From the NCBI GenBank assembly GCA_900540145.1, contig UQEW01000017.1, forward strand, positions 1 to 31,155: a DNA stretch of 31,155 nucleotides. Direction: 5' to 3'. A program made the position numbers and the translations under genes. The notes under the pieces were generated by a model. It was not told the origin of the DNA and did not search any database. It saw only the letters and a list, made by a program, of their open reading frames with translations. This DNA comes from an uncultured Eubacteriales bacterium (GTDB lineage Bacteria; Bacillota; Clostridia; Peptostreptococcales; Anaerovoracaceae). Positions 8,802-17,832 of this stretch are shown here, piece after piece (within the stretch, counting starts at the first letter, position 1; each line of letters starts with the position of its first letter).

Positions 8802-8934
8802 GGAGGATGGGCAAGTCGAATTAAGTTTACATAAATACTTATTTATTCATTTATCGTCAACTTAGTCGGTCGGTATCGCCGTCTACCTGCTAAGCAGCCG
8901 AGCTGCAGCGGCTCCGACAGACCCACTTTTTTAA
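8742..8934. repeat. 15-bp perfect inverted repeat bounding a 193-bp segment
   Basis: TTAAAAAAGTGGGTC at 8742-8756 is repeated as its exact reverse complement at 8920-8934. The arrangement resembles the ends of a miniature inverted-repeat element, but I see no target-site duplication and no internal coding sequence. The arms could equally be the A/T-flanked halves of two separate hairpins. Confidence 0.45.
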
Positions 8935-8943
8935 TAAAAATGA

Positions 8944-9004
8944 TAAAATCGTGGGTTTTTGCCCCACGATTTTAAACAAAAACGGACAGATCGTGGGTTT
9001 TTGC
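8944..9004. repeat. Structured repeat module 2 (CCCACGATTT family), terminator-like hairpin
   Basis: AAAATCGTGGG (8945-8955), loop TTTTTG, then CCCCACGATTTT (8962-8973) make an 11-bp perfect stem flanked by A/T on both sides. This could terminate transcription in either direction. A further copy ATCGTGGGTTTTTGC follows at 8990-9004 and can pair with 8962-8971 instead. It lies about 110 bp downstream of the last gene of the sigma-54 operon, so a terminator role for that operon is likely. Confidence 0.6.
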
Positions 9005-9082
9005 TCGCAACTCGTAAACAGTCATCTAGCTTGACACAGCATCAGCAATGAGAACGTGAAAATCGTGATTCCGCTTCTGACC

Positions 9083-10240
9083 TCAGCCTTTTTTTGTCCT
9101 GCAGTACTCCTCTATTTTCTCGCAAACATAAGCCATATCTCTTATGCAATACCGCTGGTCACACTGAATCATAAGATTCCTCTCAGACAGCTCCATCGCA
9201 GCCTTTCCCGGAGTGTAGTAATCGATAGGCAGCTTCCACTGTATTTCAGGAATTATATTGTTATTGACCAAATAGCTATACATTTTGTCGCGGTCTTCCC
9301 TGTCTTCCGCCAGCAAAGTAAGGCCAAAAGGAACATACTCTCCATTCCCCGCTTGCTCACTGCTGGCAATGGTTATTTCAGGAAGAGACTTGAGTCTGTC
9401 ATAAAGATAATTATAGTTTTCACATCGGCGAGCCATCAAGCCGGCGGTGTCGGTGCCGAAAAAGATATATTTAGACTCGTCTGTCATCTCTCTCGGAGTA
9501 AGATCCTTATATCTGCCTGCGTTCGCTTCAGCCTCTCTATCTAAATACAGCTGTTTCATAGCTTCCGGGTGAGCATCATAGTAAGCTCTCAATGAAGATA
9601 TTAAGAGCTCCTTATATACGCTCTCGTCATAGGGCTGCGTCAGTGGGAGCAATTCACCATCAACGCCGTCTCTTATAGCGACTATACCGCCGTCTGTCAT
9701 TGGATACCATTTCCTTGTGCTGCCTACGATATAATCGCCAAATCCCATGCGCTCCTCATCACGACTGAAAAGCGCCTGGGTGATGTCTTCCATTATAAGC
9801 AGAGAATTAGCCTGCGCCAAAGCTTTGATTTTGTCTGTCACAGCTTTAGGTTGAGGTACAGAAAAATAATGGATAAAATATATCATTCCTGTATCTTGAG
9901 TTATGGCCTGTTCCATGCTGCCAATGTCTATGGTCAGATCCTTGTTAATATGATAAAAATCATATTCTACCTCTGCCGCTTTCAGGGCTGAAATTACAGA
10001 CAAACATAGATAATCAGGCAGCAGAGCCCTCTTGCCTTTCATCTTTTCACGACAGTGGTTAAAGGCAAATACAGACGCTGTCCTTCCGTTATTTGTGTAT
10101 ATCTTTTGGCTATAATTGTTTCCCACATCGCACATCAGGCGAAAGCCATACTTTTCCTTGCATTCATCAGCATTTTTTACCGTTTGCTGAGTTTTAAGCA
10201 TCGTCTCTACATCCAGAGAATAAAATCCACCGATAAACAT
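9083..10240 (-). CDS. PLP-dependent fold type I enzyme, DegT/DnrJ-like aminotransferase
   Basis: This is a probable pyridoxal-phosphate enzyme of 385 aa. Lys177 in GSTRKWYPMTDGG is the likely Schiff-base lysine. It is followed by the Gly-Gly typical of DegT/DnrJ/EryC1-type enzymes, and Asp152 in EDITQALF is placed to contact the pyridine nitrogen. NGRTA (51-55) may help bind the cofactor phosphate. It is the last gene of the sigma-54 operon, 30 bp after the second arginine-deiminase-like gene, with only a weak AAGG ribosome site. The neighbours suggest it transaminates or otherwise processes an amino compound released upstream, rather than a nucleotide sugar. Exact substrate and reaction are unknown. 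Confidence 0.7.
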   Translation of the reverse strand: MFIGGFYSLDVETMLKTQQTVKNADECKEKYGFRLMCDVGNNYSQKIYTNNGRTASVFAFNHCREKMKGKRALLPDYLCLSVISALKAAEVEYDFYHINKDLTIDIGSMEQAITQDTGMIYFIHYFSVPQPKAVTDKIKALAQANSLLIMEDITQALFSRDEERMGFGDYIVGSTRKWYPMTDGGIVAIRDGVDGELLPLTQPYDESVYKELLISSLRAYYDAHPEAMKQLYLDREAEANAGRYKDLTPREMTDESKYIFFGTDTAGLMARRCENYNYLYDRLKSLPEITIASSEQAGNGEYVPFGLTLLAEDREDRDKMYSYLVNNNIIPEIQWKLPIDYYTPGKAAMELSERNLMIQCDQRYCIRDMAYVCEKIEEYCRTKKG

Positions 10241-10270
10241 TTTTTAACCTTTTCCTGTCTGCTATATTGC

Positions 10271-11185
10271 TTATTTTACTTCATATACAGGGATGTCATC
10301 ACGCTTGAGGAATGCTGTCAAGCAGTGAACAGAACCGCCGCCTTTTTTAATCTCTTCCAGATCCAGCTCGATAACTTCAACTCCCTTTTTCTGCAAAAGC
10401 TCTACTGTCCTTGGCGCTCCTTTTGGCATTATTATCTTGCCTGGCTCAAGAGCCACAGAATTGGCGGCGAAGTTTATCTTTTCTTCAAATGCCGGAATTT
10501 CTACGAAATCAAAGCCTCTCTTTTCCAGCTCTTCGTATATAATGTTTGGTGTGATATACGGATATGTTACGGCAAGATGGGTGTCTACGATGGATAAAAA
10601 TCCGTCAAGATGATTCTGGTTTCTTGCAATGCTGAGCTCTATTATGTTTTTGACTCCCATGCTGCGGAAAGTCTCGCTTACCTGTCTCAAGCCCTCCTGA
10701 TTGCACCTGGTACCGGTACCCACAAATACGGTCTCTTTATCTACCCATGTGGCGCATGCACCGTCAAAGATACCGCTGCCGTTTATGGTCCTTACGATAG
10801 GAACTCCTATGGCGCTTACAGTTTGTGCTACATACTTTACTTCCTTCGATCTTACTTCTATGCCGGGTCTGGTTATTATTACTCCCTCAGGCGTTCCGAG
10901 AACCAAATCGTGGCAGAACATGGCGTTAGGGCATTCCTCGTCGGTCTCTTCTACATAATAGACATCTACACCGTTTTTCCTGTATACGTCTATCAGATTA
11001 TCGTGCTCCCATCTGGCTTTGTCGCCGTCGATGTAATCTCTTACATAAGCCTTTTCCAGATCTTTAATGTCATCTACTTCCTTTCCTGGCCTATGTACTA
11101 CTACAGCTCTGAGCTTTCCTATCTCTGATGTAACGCTCCAGTTGTCTCCCCAGACGGTCTTCATGTCTTCATAAAAAGTTTTCAT
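10271..11185 (-). CDS. Arginine deiminase/amidinotransferase-superfamily enzyme (paralogue B)
   Basis: This 304-aa protein has the catalytic order of the guanidino-group-modifying superfamily (arginine deiminase, dimethylarginine hydrolase, amidinotransferases). Asp93 is in MFCHD (matching the FTRD aspartate), Asp141 in FDGAC, His192 and Asp194 in HLD, and nucleophile Cys288 in GGGSVHCLT. It is about 100 residues shorter than classical ArcA. The EGGD motif of ArcA reads DGAC here, so the acidic residue is Asp and the last position is Cys144. Chemistry at a guanidino or related C-N group is likely; the substrate is not known. It closely resembles the first gene of the operon (20682-21593) and lies between the M14 peptidase and the PLP enzyme. 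Confidence 0.82.
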   Translation of the reverse strand: MKTFYEDMKTVWGDNWSVTSEIGKLRAVVVHRPGKEVDDIKDLEKAYVRDYIDGDKARWEHDNLIDVYRKNGVDVYYVEETDEECPNAMFCHDLVLGTPEGVIITRPGIEVRSKEVKYVAQTVSAIGVPIVRTINGSGIFDGACATWVDKETVFVGTGTRCNQEGLRQVSETFRSMGVKNIIELSIARNQNHLDGFLSIVDTHLAVTYPYITPNIIYEELEKRGFDFVEIPAFEEKINFAANSVALEPGKIIMPKGAPRTVELLQKKGVEVIELDLEEIKKGGGSVHCLTAFLKRDDIPVYEVK

Positions 11186-11233
11186 TTTTTGTGTTTTCTC
11201 CTTTCACCTTTTATATATCCGTATTGAATTCCC

Positions 11234-14200
11234 TTATAAATCCTTTTCATCTCCGGAAAATAGCGGATGGCGCCGATATTTTACATACTTTCCGGAACAA
11301 TATCCATCATCGGATGCTTCATTTGCGGCAACGTGTGCAATGTCTGTGATAGGCTCATATTCCATAAGGAGCTTGATAAAAGCAACATCAGATATATGAT
11401 GAGCTCTCGCATTAAGCTCCATATATTCTCCTACAGCTGTTTCATCCGCCACTTCTGTAGTCCAATCAACAGCAGTTATCTCCGGATTGCTTACGCCATA
11501 ATTGGCAGGTCTTGGATGTTTGTCTGTATCGGTCCAATAAAATACCACTTCGTTAAATTTGTCGATTTTAAACAGGTCCGGAAACCACCTCTGAGCATAT
11601 TTTTCAAATCTCTCTGCAAAGTCTTTGTTTAATTCATAAATATCTTTATCAGCATTTATAGCTGCTGACACCTTTTCTCTGATCAGATTACCGATTTTGA
11701 CCATGTGCTCGCTGCTTCCGCTGAACCAGATATAACCGTAGTAAAATGCTCTCGGAACCCAGAAACTCTTGTACCACGGGGAAATATAACCTGAAAACGG
11801 TTGAACAAGTTCGTGACCCTCAAATCCATGATTATCGGTTATGACATCAAACAAGTACTTGGACCATATTTTCCTCAAAACTCTTGCTTCTCCATACTTG
11901 CTGTCTGGGTTGCTAAAATCTTTGCGGAACTCAAATCCTGCACTGTTATATCGTGCCGGATGACACAACCATTTTGGATGTCTGCGATGCACATCGCAAT
12001 GCAGCATTCCTCCATCTATATTTATAAAAGGAACTAGTATCACATTTATTTTATCCAGCACATATTCCATATCTGAAAGGAGCCTGTCGATAAGCATAAA
12101 TGTAGAATTCATGCTGGAAGCTTCATTACCGTGGTGTCTGGCAGTAAACAGTGCTGTTATCCTCTCATTTCTTACTTTTGAAGCCGAGTAAAATACATTC
12201 GCTTCCCGTTTAATACATTCAACAGCATATATTTTCCTTCCCTTATAAGTCGTCTCCACAGGAAAAATCCGTAAAGATTGATTTTTGTCATAGTACCCAA
12301 GAAGCTGCATATATTGCTCATAATCTATTACATCATTTTCCAATATACGGTTCTTTTCTTCTTCAGATATTTGAGACGGCATTTTTACTCTTTTCGCAAT
12401 ATGAATACTTTCATTTTGTTCCCCATCGCTCAGCCTGATAACAACGTTTTCTTCTGAGAACATGTCAATTACGCCTTTTTCTATCATATCAGAAAGCACT
12501 TTAGCTCTTTCTATCACTCCTCTGCCTTTTGCGAAAACATCTAAAATGCTCACATCTCCGTCAAATGCAATGCTTTTTATACTCAAGCCTACATCATCTG
12601 CCGCATCTATAGGAAAACTTACATTACATGTCTCTAATAATGAGCCTTCCGCCAAATCATCATACATTATCACTTCAATTTCTGTCTTTTGACCTGTGCA
12701 GATCTCAGGTTCAGGCATGATCAAACCCACATTGTCAAGCTCGCGGCCGCATTCACGTTCCCCGAAAGTTTTAAACCAGTCCAAAAGATAGAAATAAATA
12801 TCTTCCTGAAGGGCTTCAGCTGTTGATATTCTTTCTTGTCTGAATCCAAGATCTGTATCTGTTTCGCTCATTTTTATATTAATTTGCAATTTATTGAATA
12901 GAGGTTGCGCCTCTACCAGACCGTCGATTCCGTATTTTCTTACAAGCCTTCTTTCAAGTTCCGGAATGAGTTCATCTTCCATAAACCGCCAAACTTTTTC
13001 AATGTCCGTTTCGATTCTCTCCGAAGCAGCTTTTTTGCCATCAATCTCTGCTTCCAACCATCCTGTGGTCACATGGGTCACTCCGATTTGCGGGTATTTC
13101 TTAATATATGGTTTTTCCACATATTTAGGGTCAAAGCAGTCTCTGTATAAAACATGCCCCTCTTCGTCCATAGCCTCCAAGCAATATACATGTCCCATAT
13201 TGTCATCTCTTTGAAAATGAACGTTATCACGGTTTAAACAAAGTTCTCTTTCTATAAGTTCGTCTACAGGGAAAAGTTCCTGCAGCCATCTTGTAGGAAT
13301 GTCAAAAAACTTCTCCGGATCATCCATGTGCTTTCCATAGTTAGGCATGGATTCATCTTCAAAAGTATCGTCGCCTCTTGAATTCATCAAATATGAAAAT
13401 CTGATCTTCACACTGTGACATCTTCCTATAGGTTTTAGAGCAGGTAAAACATCTTCTTCTATCCAGGAATATCCGGATTTGTATGAACTTAGAATCCTGA
13501 TTTTCCCTGGTATGGCTCCTTTGGCGATTATTTCATCTTTAAGCTTCTTTTCCAAAGAACGCCTTATTTGGGCGTCTTCACTCAACATTCCTGAAACCTT
13601 AACTATTTGTCCTCCTTTTATATCCGGCAGGACTTTATTTTCAAAAGTTTTCAAGAAATCGTCACCCTCCCAGCTCATACAAGATGACGTCCTGAACACT
13701 TCTTTTCCGTCATTGAAATTTGAAATAATGACATTCTTTGAGCTATCTGACATATATCTTTCCAGGGCTGTTCTGTCCACCACCCCTGCTGCGTATTCTT
13801 TCGTAATAAGTCTGCTGTTATTTCCGAAAGTATCCGAATGTTCTGCTACGGCTAACGCTGCTTGTCCTATTTCATTTTTGCAAGCTAAAATATCTTCTAT
13901 GCATGTTATCAATTCTTCCTTAAACGGATCTTCTTCCGCTTTTGAAAACGCATATACAATATTGGTCATATTATCTCTTGAACCAACAAAGATAATATCA
14001 TTTCCTTCTTTTTTTACCATAGACACGCTTTCTGAATTTTCGAATCTGATATATCTGTATAGGGCAACCTTTTCCGTCATTGAATACGGATACACCGTCT
14101 CATAGTTCTCCATGGCTGTTCTCAAGGATGCTGCAAGTACAGACTCAGGTTCCCACTCTTGAATATTTTCTGTAAAAATTCTGAAGTCAGTGTTTTGAAT

Positions 14201-14731
14201 ATAATGTTTTTTTGCACGCTGATATGAATTGCAATTCCCCAATGTAGACTCTTTAGTAAGGTCGCGGCAATCTTTACCATGCGATTCAGCATCTAAACAT
14301 GAAAAATCTGATACAGTTAAATCATCACAATTAATTTTTATATGGTTTATATTTTCTATATTTCTTAAATCGCATCCATTGCCGTCGAAAGGATATATTG
14401 TTGTTAAGAACTCAACGCCCCTGTCCATATCGCTTATGGAAGAAGCCGATAGTTGTATTCCCCCCTCAGAAAGAGTTAAAACGCAAGTACCGGCAGGCAC
14501 ATCTGCTCTCATAGTAAGCCTAATGGCATCTTCATATTTTTCTCCTGAGAGAGGCGGCTCAAAACCGCTGATTTCTACTCCTAGTCTGGATGTGAGATTA
14601 ACATAAAGCCTAAGCAATTCAGGAGCAATATCTTCTGCCACACATAAAATTTCTTTGCGGTTTAACGTCACTCCTTTTGACCTTTTTAACAATCCATATT
14701 CTGAAAAAATGTTCGACAAGCTGTTTATCAT
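11234..14731 (-). CDS. Very large M14-type zinc metallopeptidase-like protein
   Basis: I choose the ATG at 14731 because GGAGG lies 6 nt upstream; an in-frame GTG at 14749 would add six residues. The product is 1165 aa, far longer than ordinary carboxypeptidases. The catalytic part is C-terminal: HGNE with zinc ligands His867 and Glu870, the third ligand probably His968 in TDNHGFEGHE, and a candidate general base around Glu1093 (TTEVADE). Residues about 65-115 (RLTMRADVPAGTCVLTLSEG, then a GVEFLTTIYPF segment) resemble the small alpha/beta N-domain seen before GH20 glycosidases. The middle 700 residues are unassigned. There is no signal peptide or membrane segment, so it is probably cytosolic and acts on what the adjacent Opp system imports. 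It starts 125 bp after oppF. Confidence 0.78.
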   Translation of the reverse strand: MINSLSNIFSEYGLLKRSKGVTLNRKEILCVAEDIAPELLRLYVNLTSRLGVEISGFEPPLSGEKYEDAIRLTMRADVPAGTCVLTLSEGGIQLSASSISDMDRGVEFLTTIYPFDGNGCDLRNIENINHIKINCDDLTVSDFSCLDAESHGKDCRDLTKESTLGNCNSYQRAKKHYIQNTDFRIFTENIQEWEPESVLAASLRTAMENYETVYPYSMTEKVALYRYIRFENSESVSMVKKEGNDIIFVGSRDNMTNIVYAFSKAEEDPFKEELITCIEDILACKNEIGQAALAVAEHSDTFGNNSRLITKEYAAGVVDRTALERYMSDSSKNVIISNFNDGKEVFRTSSCMSWEGDDFLKTFENKVLPDIKGGQIVKVSGMLSEDAQIRRSLEKKLKDEIIAKGAIPGKIRILSSYKSGYSWIEEDVLPALKPIGRCHSVKIRFSYLMNSRGDDTFEDESMPNYGKHMDDPEKFFDIPTRWLQELFPVDELIERELCLNRDNVHFQRDDNMGHVYCLEAMDEEGHVLYRDCFDPKYVEKPYIKKYPQIGVTHVTTGWLEAEIDGKKAASERIETDIEKVWRFMEDELIPELERRLVRKYGIDGLVEAQPLFNKLQINIKMSETDTDLGFRQERISTAEALQEDIYFYLLDWFKTFGERECGRELDNVGLIMPEPEICTGQKTEIEVIMYDDLAEGSLLETCNVSFPIDAADDVGLSIKSIAFDGDVSILDVFAKGRGVIERAKVLSDMIEKGVIDMFSEENVVIRLSDGEQNESIHIAKRVKMPSQISEEEKNRILENDVIDYEQYMQLLGYYDKNQSLRIFPVETTYKGRKIYAVECIKREANVFYSASKVRNERITALFTARHHGNEASSMNSTFMLIDRLLSDMEYVLDKINVILVPFINIDGGMLHCDVHRRHPKWLCHPARYNSAGFEFRKDFSNPDSKYGEARVLRKIWSKYLFDVITDNHGFEGHELVQPFSGYISPWYKSFWVPRAFYYGYIWFSGSSEHMVKIGNLIREKVSAAINADKDIYELNKDFAERFEKYAQRWFPDLFKIDKFNEVVFYWTDTDKHPRPANYGVSNPEITAVDWTTEVADETAVGEYMELNARAHHISDVAFIKLLMEYEPITDIAHVAANEASDDGYCSGKYVKYRRHPLFSGDEKDL

Positions 14732-14753
14732 CACTAACCTCCAAAACACATGA

Positions 14754-14804
14754 CGCGTCGCCGCGAAGTAGCCTTTTTTTGCATATCTACCCGCACGCGA
14801 CGCG
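14754..14804. repeat. GC-rich inverted repeat between oppF and the M14 gene
   Basis: CGCGTCGC (14754-14761) and GCGACGCG (14797-14804) are exact complements with a 35-nt loop. A neighbouring GTAGC/GCTAC pair (14768-14772 and 14804-14808) offers an alternative fold. This CpG-rich patch stands out from the surrounding sequence. It lies in the 125-bp gap inside the operon and may mark a processing or partial termination site, but no T tract follows. Confidence 0.4.
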
Positions 14805-14856
14805 CTACGCTAATCGTTTTATTAAATTATGAGTAAATCGATACAGAATCCTAAAA

Positions 14857-15813
14857 CTATATCAGATGACATGCTACGTAATGGCCTCCACCCACATCTC
14901 TTAATTCAGGCGCCTGCTCATGGCAAATTCCTTTACATAAGCTACACCGTCCTGCGAATTTACATCCCTGTCCAACATCTATAGGACTTGGCACATCTCC
15001 CTGCAAAAGTATCCTCTTTTTTGCTCTTGTTACTTTAGGATCAGCAATAGGTATTGCTGAAAGCAAGGCTTGAGTATATGGGTGCAGCTGATGCTCATAA
15101 AGTTCATCACTTTCGGCAAGTTCTACTACGGCTCCGAGATACATAACAGCAACACGGTCAGAAACGTGACGCACAATCCCCAAGTCGTGTGCTATGAACA
15201 AATATGTCAGGTCATGGCTCTCTTGCAGCTCCAAAAGCAAATTTATTATCTGAGCCTGTATCGACACATCCAATGCAGAAATAGGTTCATCACATACAAC
15301 AAATTCGGGGCCTATAGCGAGAGCTCTCGCTATACCTATTCTCTGACGCTGACCGCCTGAAAATTCATGCACAAATCTATTAGCATGTTCTTTATTCAGC
15401 CCAACGGTTTCAAGGAGCTGATAAGTACGTTCTTTTCTTTCTTTGGAATCATACATCCCATGAATTACCATGCCTTCAGCGATTATGTCTCCTGCTGTCA
15501 TCCTGGAATCCAAAGAAGCGTATGGGTCTTGGAATATCATCTGTGCTCTGCGTGTAAATGCCAAATATTCCTTCTTATCCATATGAGTCACATCTTTTCC
15601 GTCAAATATTATCTGACCCGAGGTAGCAGGGATGAGATGCATTATGGTCTTGCCGGTCGTAGATTTTCCACATCCGGATTCTCCTACCACTCCAAGAGTT
15701 TCTCCTCTTCTTACGAAAAAATTGACATTGTCCACAGCAGTAAGCACTCTGTGACCGCCTACATCAAAACATTTTTTTAAGTTTTTTACTTCAAGCAATA
15801 TATTGTTGTCCAT
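14857..15813 (-). CDS. oppF: Oligopeptide/dipeptide ABC transporter ATP-binding protein (OppF-type)
   Basis: This is one of the two cytoplasmic ATPases that drive peptide import. Walker A GESGCGKST is near residue 43, the signature FSGGQRQRIGIARAL near 150, Walker B FVVCDEPISALD follows, and the H-loop His is in FIAHDLG. The C-terminal extension carries the cysteine set CKFAGRCSLCKGIC, which in Opp/Dpp ATPases can hold an iron-sulfur cluster. At 318 aa it is of normal length. Its start codon directly follows the oppD stop. It is the sixth gene of the sigma-54 operon. Confidence 0.93.
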   Translation of the reverse strand: MDNNILLEVKNLKKCFDVGGHRVLTAVDNVNFFVRRGETLGVVGESGCGKSTTGKTIMHLIPATSGQIIFDGKDVTHMDKKEYLAFTRRAQMIFQDPYASLDSRMTAGDIIAEGMVIHGMYDSKERKERTYQLLETVGLNKEHANRFVHEFSGGQRQRIGIARALAIGPEFVVCDEPISALDVSIQAQIINLLLELQESHDLTYLFIAHDLGIVRHVSDRVAVMYLGAVVELAESDELYEHQLHPYTQALLSAIPIADPKVTRAKKRILLQGDVPSPIDVGQGCKFAGRCSLCKGICHEQAPELRDVGGGHYVACHLI

Positions 15814-16833
15814 CTATTTCACCTCACGTTTCGTCACGGGGTTTATTACTGCAGGTGCCATTTCATGATGAAGGAAACAGTTTGCAACATGCCCCGGGCT
15901 TATCTGGTAAGATTGAGGCTGATATTGATGGCACACGCTCATAGCATATTTACATCTATGTTTAAACGGGCAGCCTTTTATTTCCGCATGTAGATCAGGC
16001 GGTGTCCCTTTGATGCTTTCGAGCTTTTCTTTGTTTTTCTGTCCCACTTTAGGTATGCTTCCCAAAAGTCCCCATGTATACGGATGCTGAGGATTATAGA
16101 ATATCTCTTCACAACTTCCGCTTTCTACTATGTTGCCTGCATACATTATCATAACTCTGTCTGCCATTTCAGCTACAATTCCAAGGTCATGAGTTATGAG
16201 AATTATCGCTGTTCCAAGGTCGTTCTGAAGCTTTTTCATCAATTCCAGAATCTGCGCCTGTATAGTTACATCAAGAGCTGTCGTCGGTTCATCAGCAATC
16301 AACAATTTAGGGTTGCAAGCAAGAGCTATCGCTATAGATACTCTTTGTCTCATCCCTCCGGAGAATTCATGTGGGTATTGCTTAACACGCTTTTCAGGCT
16401 CCGGTATGCCAATCATCTTAAGCATCTCGATGGACTTCTCAATAGCCTGAGGTTTTTTAAGATTCTGATGTTTTATCAATCCCTCAGCTATCTGTTTGCC
16501 TACCGGCATCATAGGGTTAAGGGAGGTAAGCGGATCTTGAAGTATCATTCCGATTTCTCCGCCCCTTATCTTGCACAGTTCCTTTTCGCTCAGTTTAAGG
16601 ATTTCACGGCCGTTAAAGTCTATATGTCCCGTCTTGTATCTTATGGAATTGTCAGGAGCCAATCTCATAACAGACTGAGCAGTCACGCTTTTTCCGGAAC
16701 CTGATTCTCCAACTATAGCCAGGGTTTCACCCTTGTCTACTCTAAAGCTTACGCCTCTTACCGCACGTACCTCTCCCGCATATGTATCGAAGGAAACTCT
16801 CAGATCCTCAACTGTTAATAATGTTTCAGCCAT
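15814..16833 (-). CDS. oppD: Oligopeptide/dipeptide ABC transporter ATP-binding protein (OppD-type)
   Basis: This is the partner ATPase of OppF, 339 aa. Walker A GESGSGKSVT, signature FSGGMRQRVSIA, Walker B LLIADEPTTALD and H-loop LITHDLG are all intact. A C-terminal GCPFKHRCKYAMSVC cysteine cluster, usual for this family, is present. A good AGGAGG site precedes the ATG. The gene lies 13 bp after oppC and abuts oppF without a gap, so the four membrane and ATPase subunits are likely made together. Confidence 0.93.
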   Translation of the reverse strand: MAETLLTVEDLRVSFDTYAGEVRAVRGVSFRVDKGETLAIVGESGSGKSVTAQSVMRLAPDNSIRYKTGHIDFNGREILKLSEKELCKIRGGEIGMILQDPLTSLNPMMPVGKQIAEGLIKHQNLKKPQAIEKSIEMLKMIGIPEPEKRVKQYPHEFSGGMRQRVSIAIALACNPKLLIADEPTTALDVTIQAQILELMKKLQNDLGTAIILITHDLGIVAEMADRVMIMYAGNIVESGSCEEIFYNPQHPYTWGLLGSIPKVGQKNKEKLESIKGTPPDLHAEIKGCPFKHRCKYAMSVCHQYQPQSYQISPGHVANCFLHHEMAPAVINPVTKREVK

Positions 16834-16846
16834 CTTTTAAGTCCTC

Positions 16847-17818
16847 CTATTTTCTAAGCTTAGGGTCTAGTGAATCACGAAGGCCATCTCCAAACAGTTG
16901 CATCGCCAACATGGTTACACTTATAAATATTGCCGGTATGATAAGCTGATATGGATACGTCTTTATAACAGCCGCGCCTTCGTTGGCAAGAAGTCCCCAG
17001 CTGGTCAAAGGCGGCTGCAATCCTATACCTATGTAGCTGAGATATGCTTCGGTGAATATGGCGTTAGGAATGCTCATGGTCAATGTAACTATGATTACTC
17101 CAAGCATATTAGGCACCATATGTCTTATTATTATTCTCATATTAGAACCGCCAAGCCCTTTGGCTGCCATAACGTAATCGCTTTCTTTAAGAGAAAGAGC
17201 CTGTCCTCTTACCAGTCTCGCCATTCTTATCCAGCCTGTCAAAGCAAATGCTATGATTATCGGAGCCATACCTGAACCCATAATCATCATGATTAATATT
17301 ACATACACCAACAGTGGTATGGAGTCTACGATATCGGAAAATCTCATGAGAAACATGTCAACCTTTCCACCGAAAAATCCCGAAACACCTCCTATGATTA
17401 TTCCTACTGTGCTTTGTACCAACGCTGCAATAAAGGCAATGAACAAAGATACTCTGGCTCCCATCCATACACGAGCCCACAAATCACGTCCTAAATTATC
17501 AGTACCAAACCAGTGTTCAGAAGATGGGCTATTATCCATAGCAGCAAAATTTACTGTAGAATGATCATAAGGTGATAATATAGGTGCGAAAATTGCCAAT
17601 ACTACAAGCACTATTATAAATATCATACTTGCCATAGCTACTTTATTTTTCTTCAGACGCCTCCAGGCATCCTTCCAGTAGCTTATGCTCGGCGTATACA
17701 TTTTCTCTGCCGCATTTTCATCTCTTTCAACAAAGTTGAACATATCTTCCGTAAAAACAGGCTGTTCACATTCTGTTTCTACAGCATATACTTCTTCTTG
17801 TTTTTTTTGCTTTTTCAT
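16847..17818 (-). CDS. oppC: Oligopeptide ABC transporter permease (OppC-type)
   Basis: This inner-membrane permease has 323 aa. A charged cytoplasmic N-terminus of about 60 residues is followed by a first membrane helix (about 61-81) and the HWFGTDNLGRDLWARVWMGAR motif diagnostic of OppC/DppC. Five more predicted helices follow. The ATPase-contacting EAA loop is AAKGLGGSNMRIIIRHMVPN. It lies 14 bp after oppB and 13 bp before oppD. Confidence 0.92.
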   Translation of the reverse strand: MKKQKKQEEVYAVETECEQPVFTEDMFNFVERDENAAEKMYTPSISYWKDAWRRLKKNKVAMASMIFIIVLVVLAIFAPILSPYDHSTVNFAAMDNSPSSEHWFGTDNLGRDLWARVWMGARVSLFIAFIAALVQSTVGIIIGGVSGFFGGKVDMFLMRFSDIVDSIPLLVYVILIMMIMGSGMAPIIIAFALTGWIRMARLVRGQALSLKESDYVMAAKGLGGSNMRIIIRHMVPNMLGVIIVTLTMSIPNAIFTEAYLSYIGIGLQPPLTSWGLLANEGAAVIKTYPYQLIIPAIFISVTMLAMQLFGDGLRDSLDPKLRK

Positions 17819-17832
17819 AATACAGCCCCTCT

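Larger units (their letters stand above)
8605..9082. other. Gene-free spacer with a repeat cluster
   Basis: No credible gene is present over these 478 bp. The main contents are the complementary repeat cluster (described separately), a small palindrome CTATAT-AAA-ATATAG (8681-8695), a GC hairpin AGCCG/CGGCT (8896-8913), and a partial repeat copy AAAATCGTG (9059-9067) just after the end of the PLP enzyme gene. The sigma-54 operon must end in this stretch, so some of the hairpins probably act as its terminator. Confidence 0.6.

Noticed and set aside
8715..9004. CRISPR array
   Set aside because: The repeats are about 10 bp, occur in both orientations and have irregular spacing; no cas gene is present.
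10055..10597. Plus-strand open frame of about 180 codons opposite the PLP and ADI-like genes
   Set aside because: It lies antisense across two well-supported genes and encodes a composition without recognisable domains; it is a shadow.
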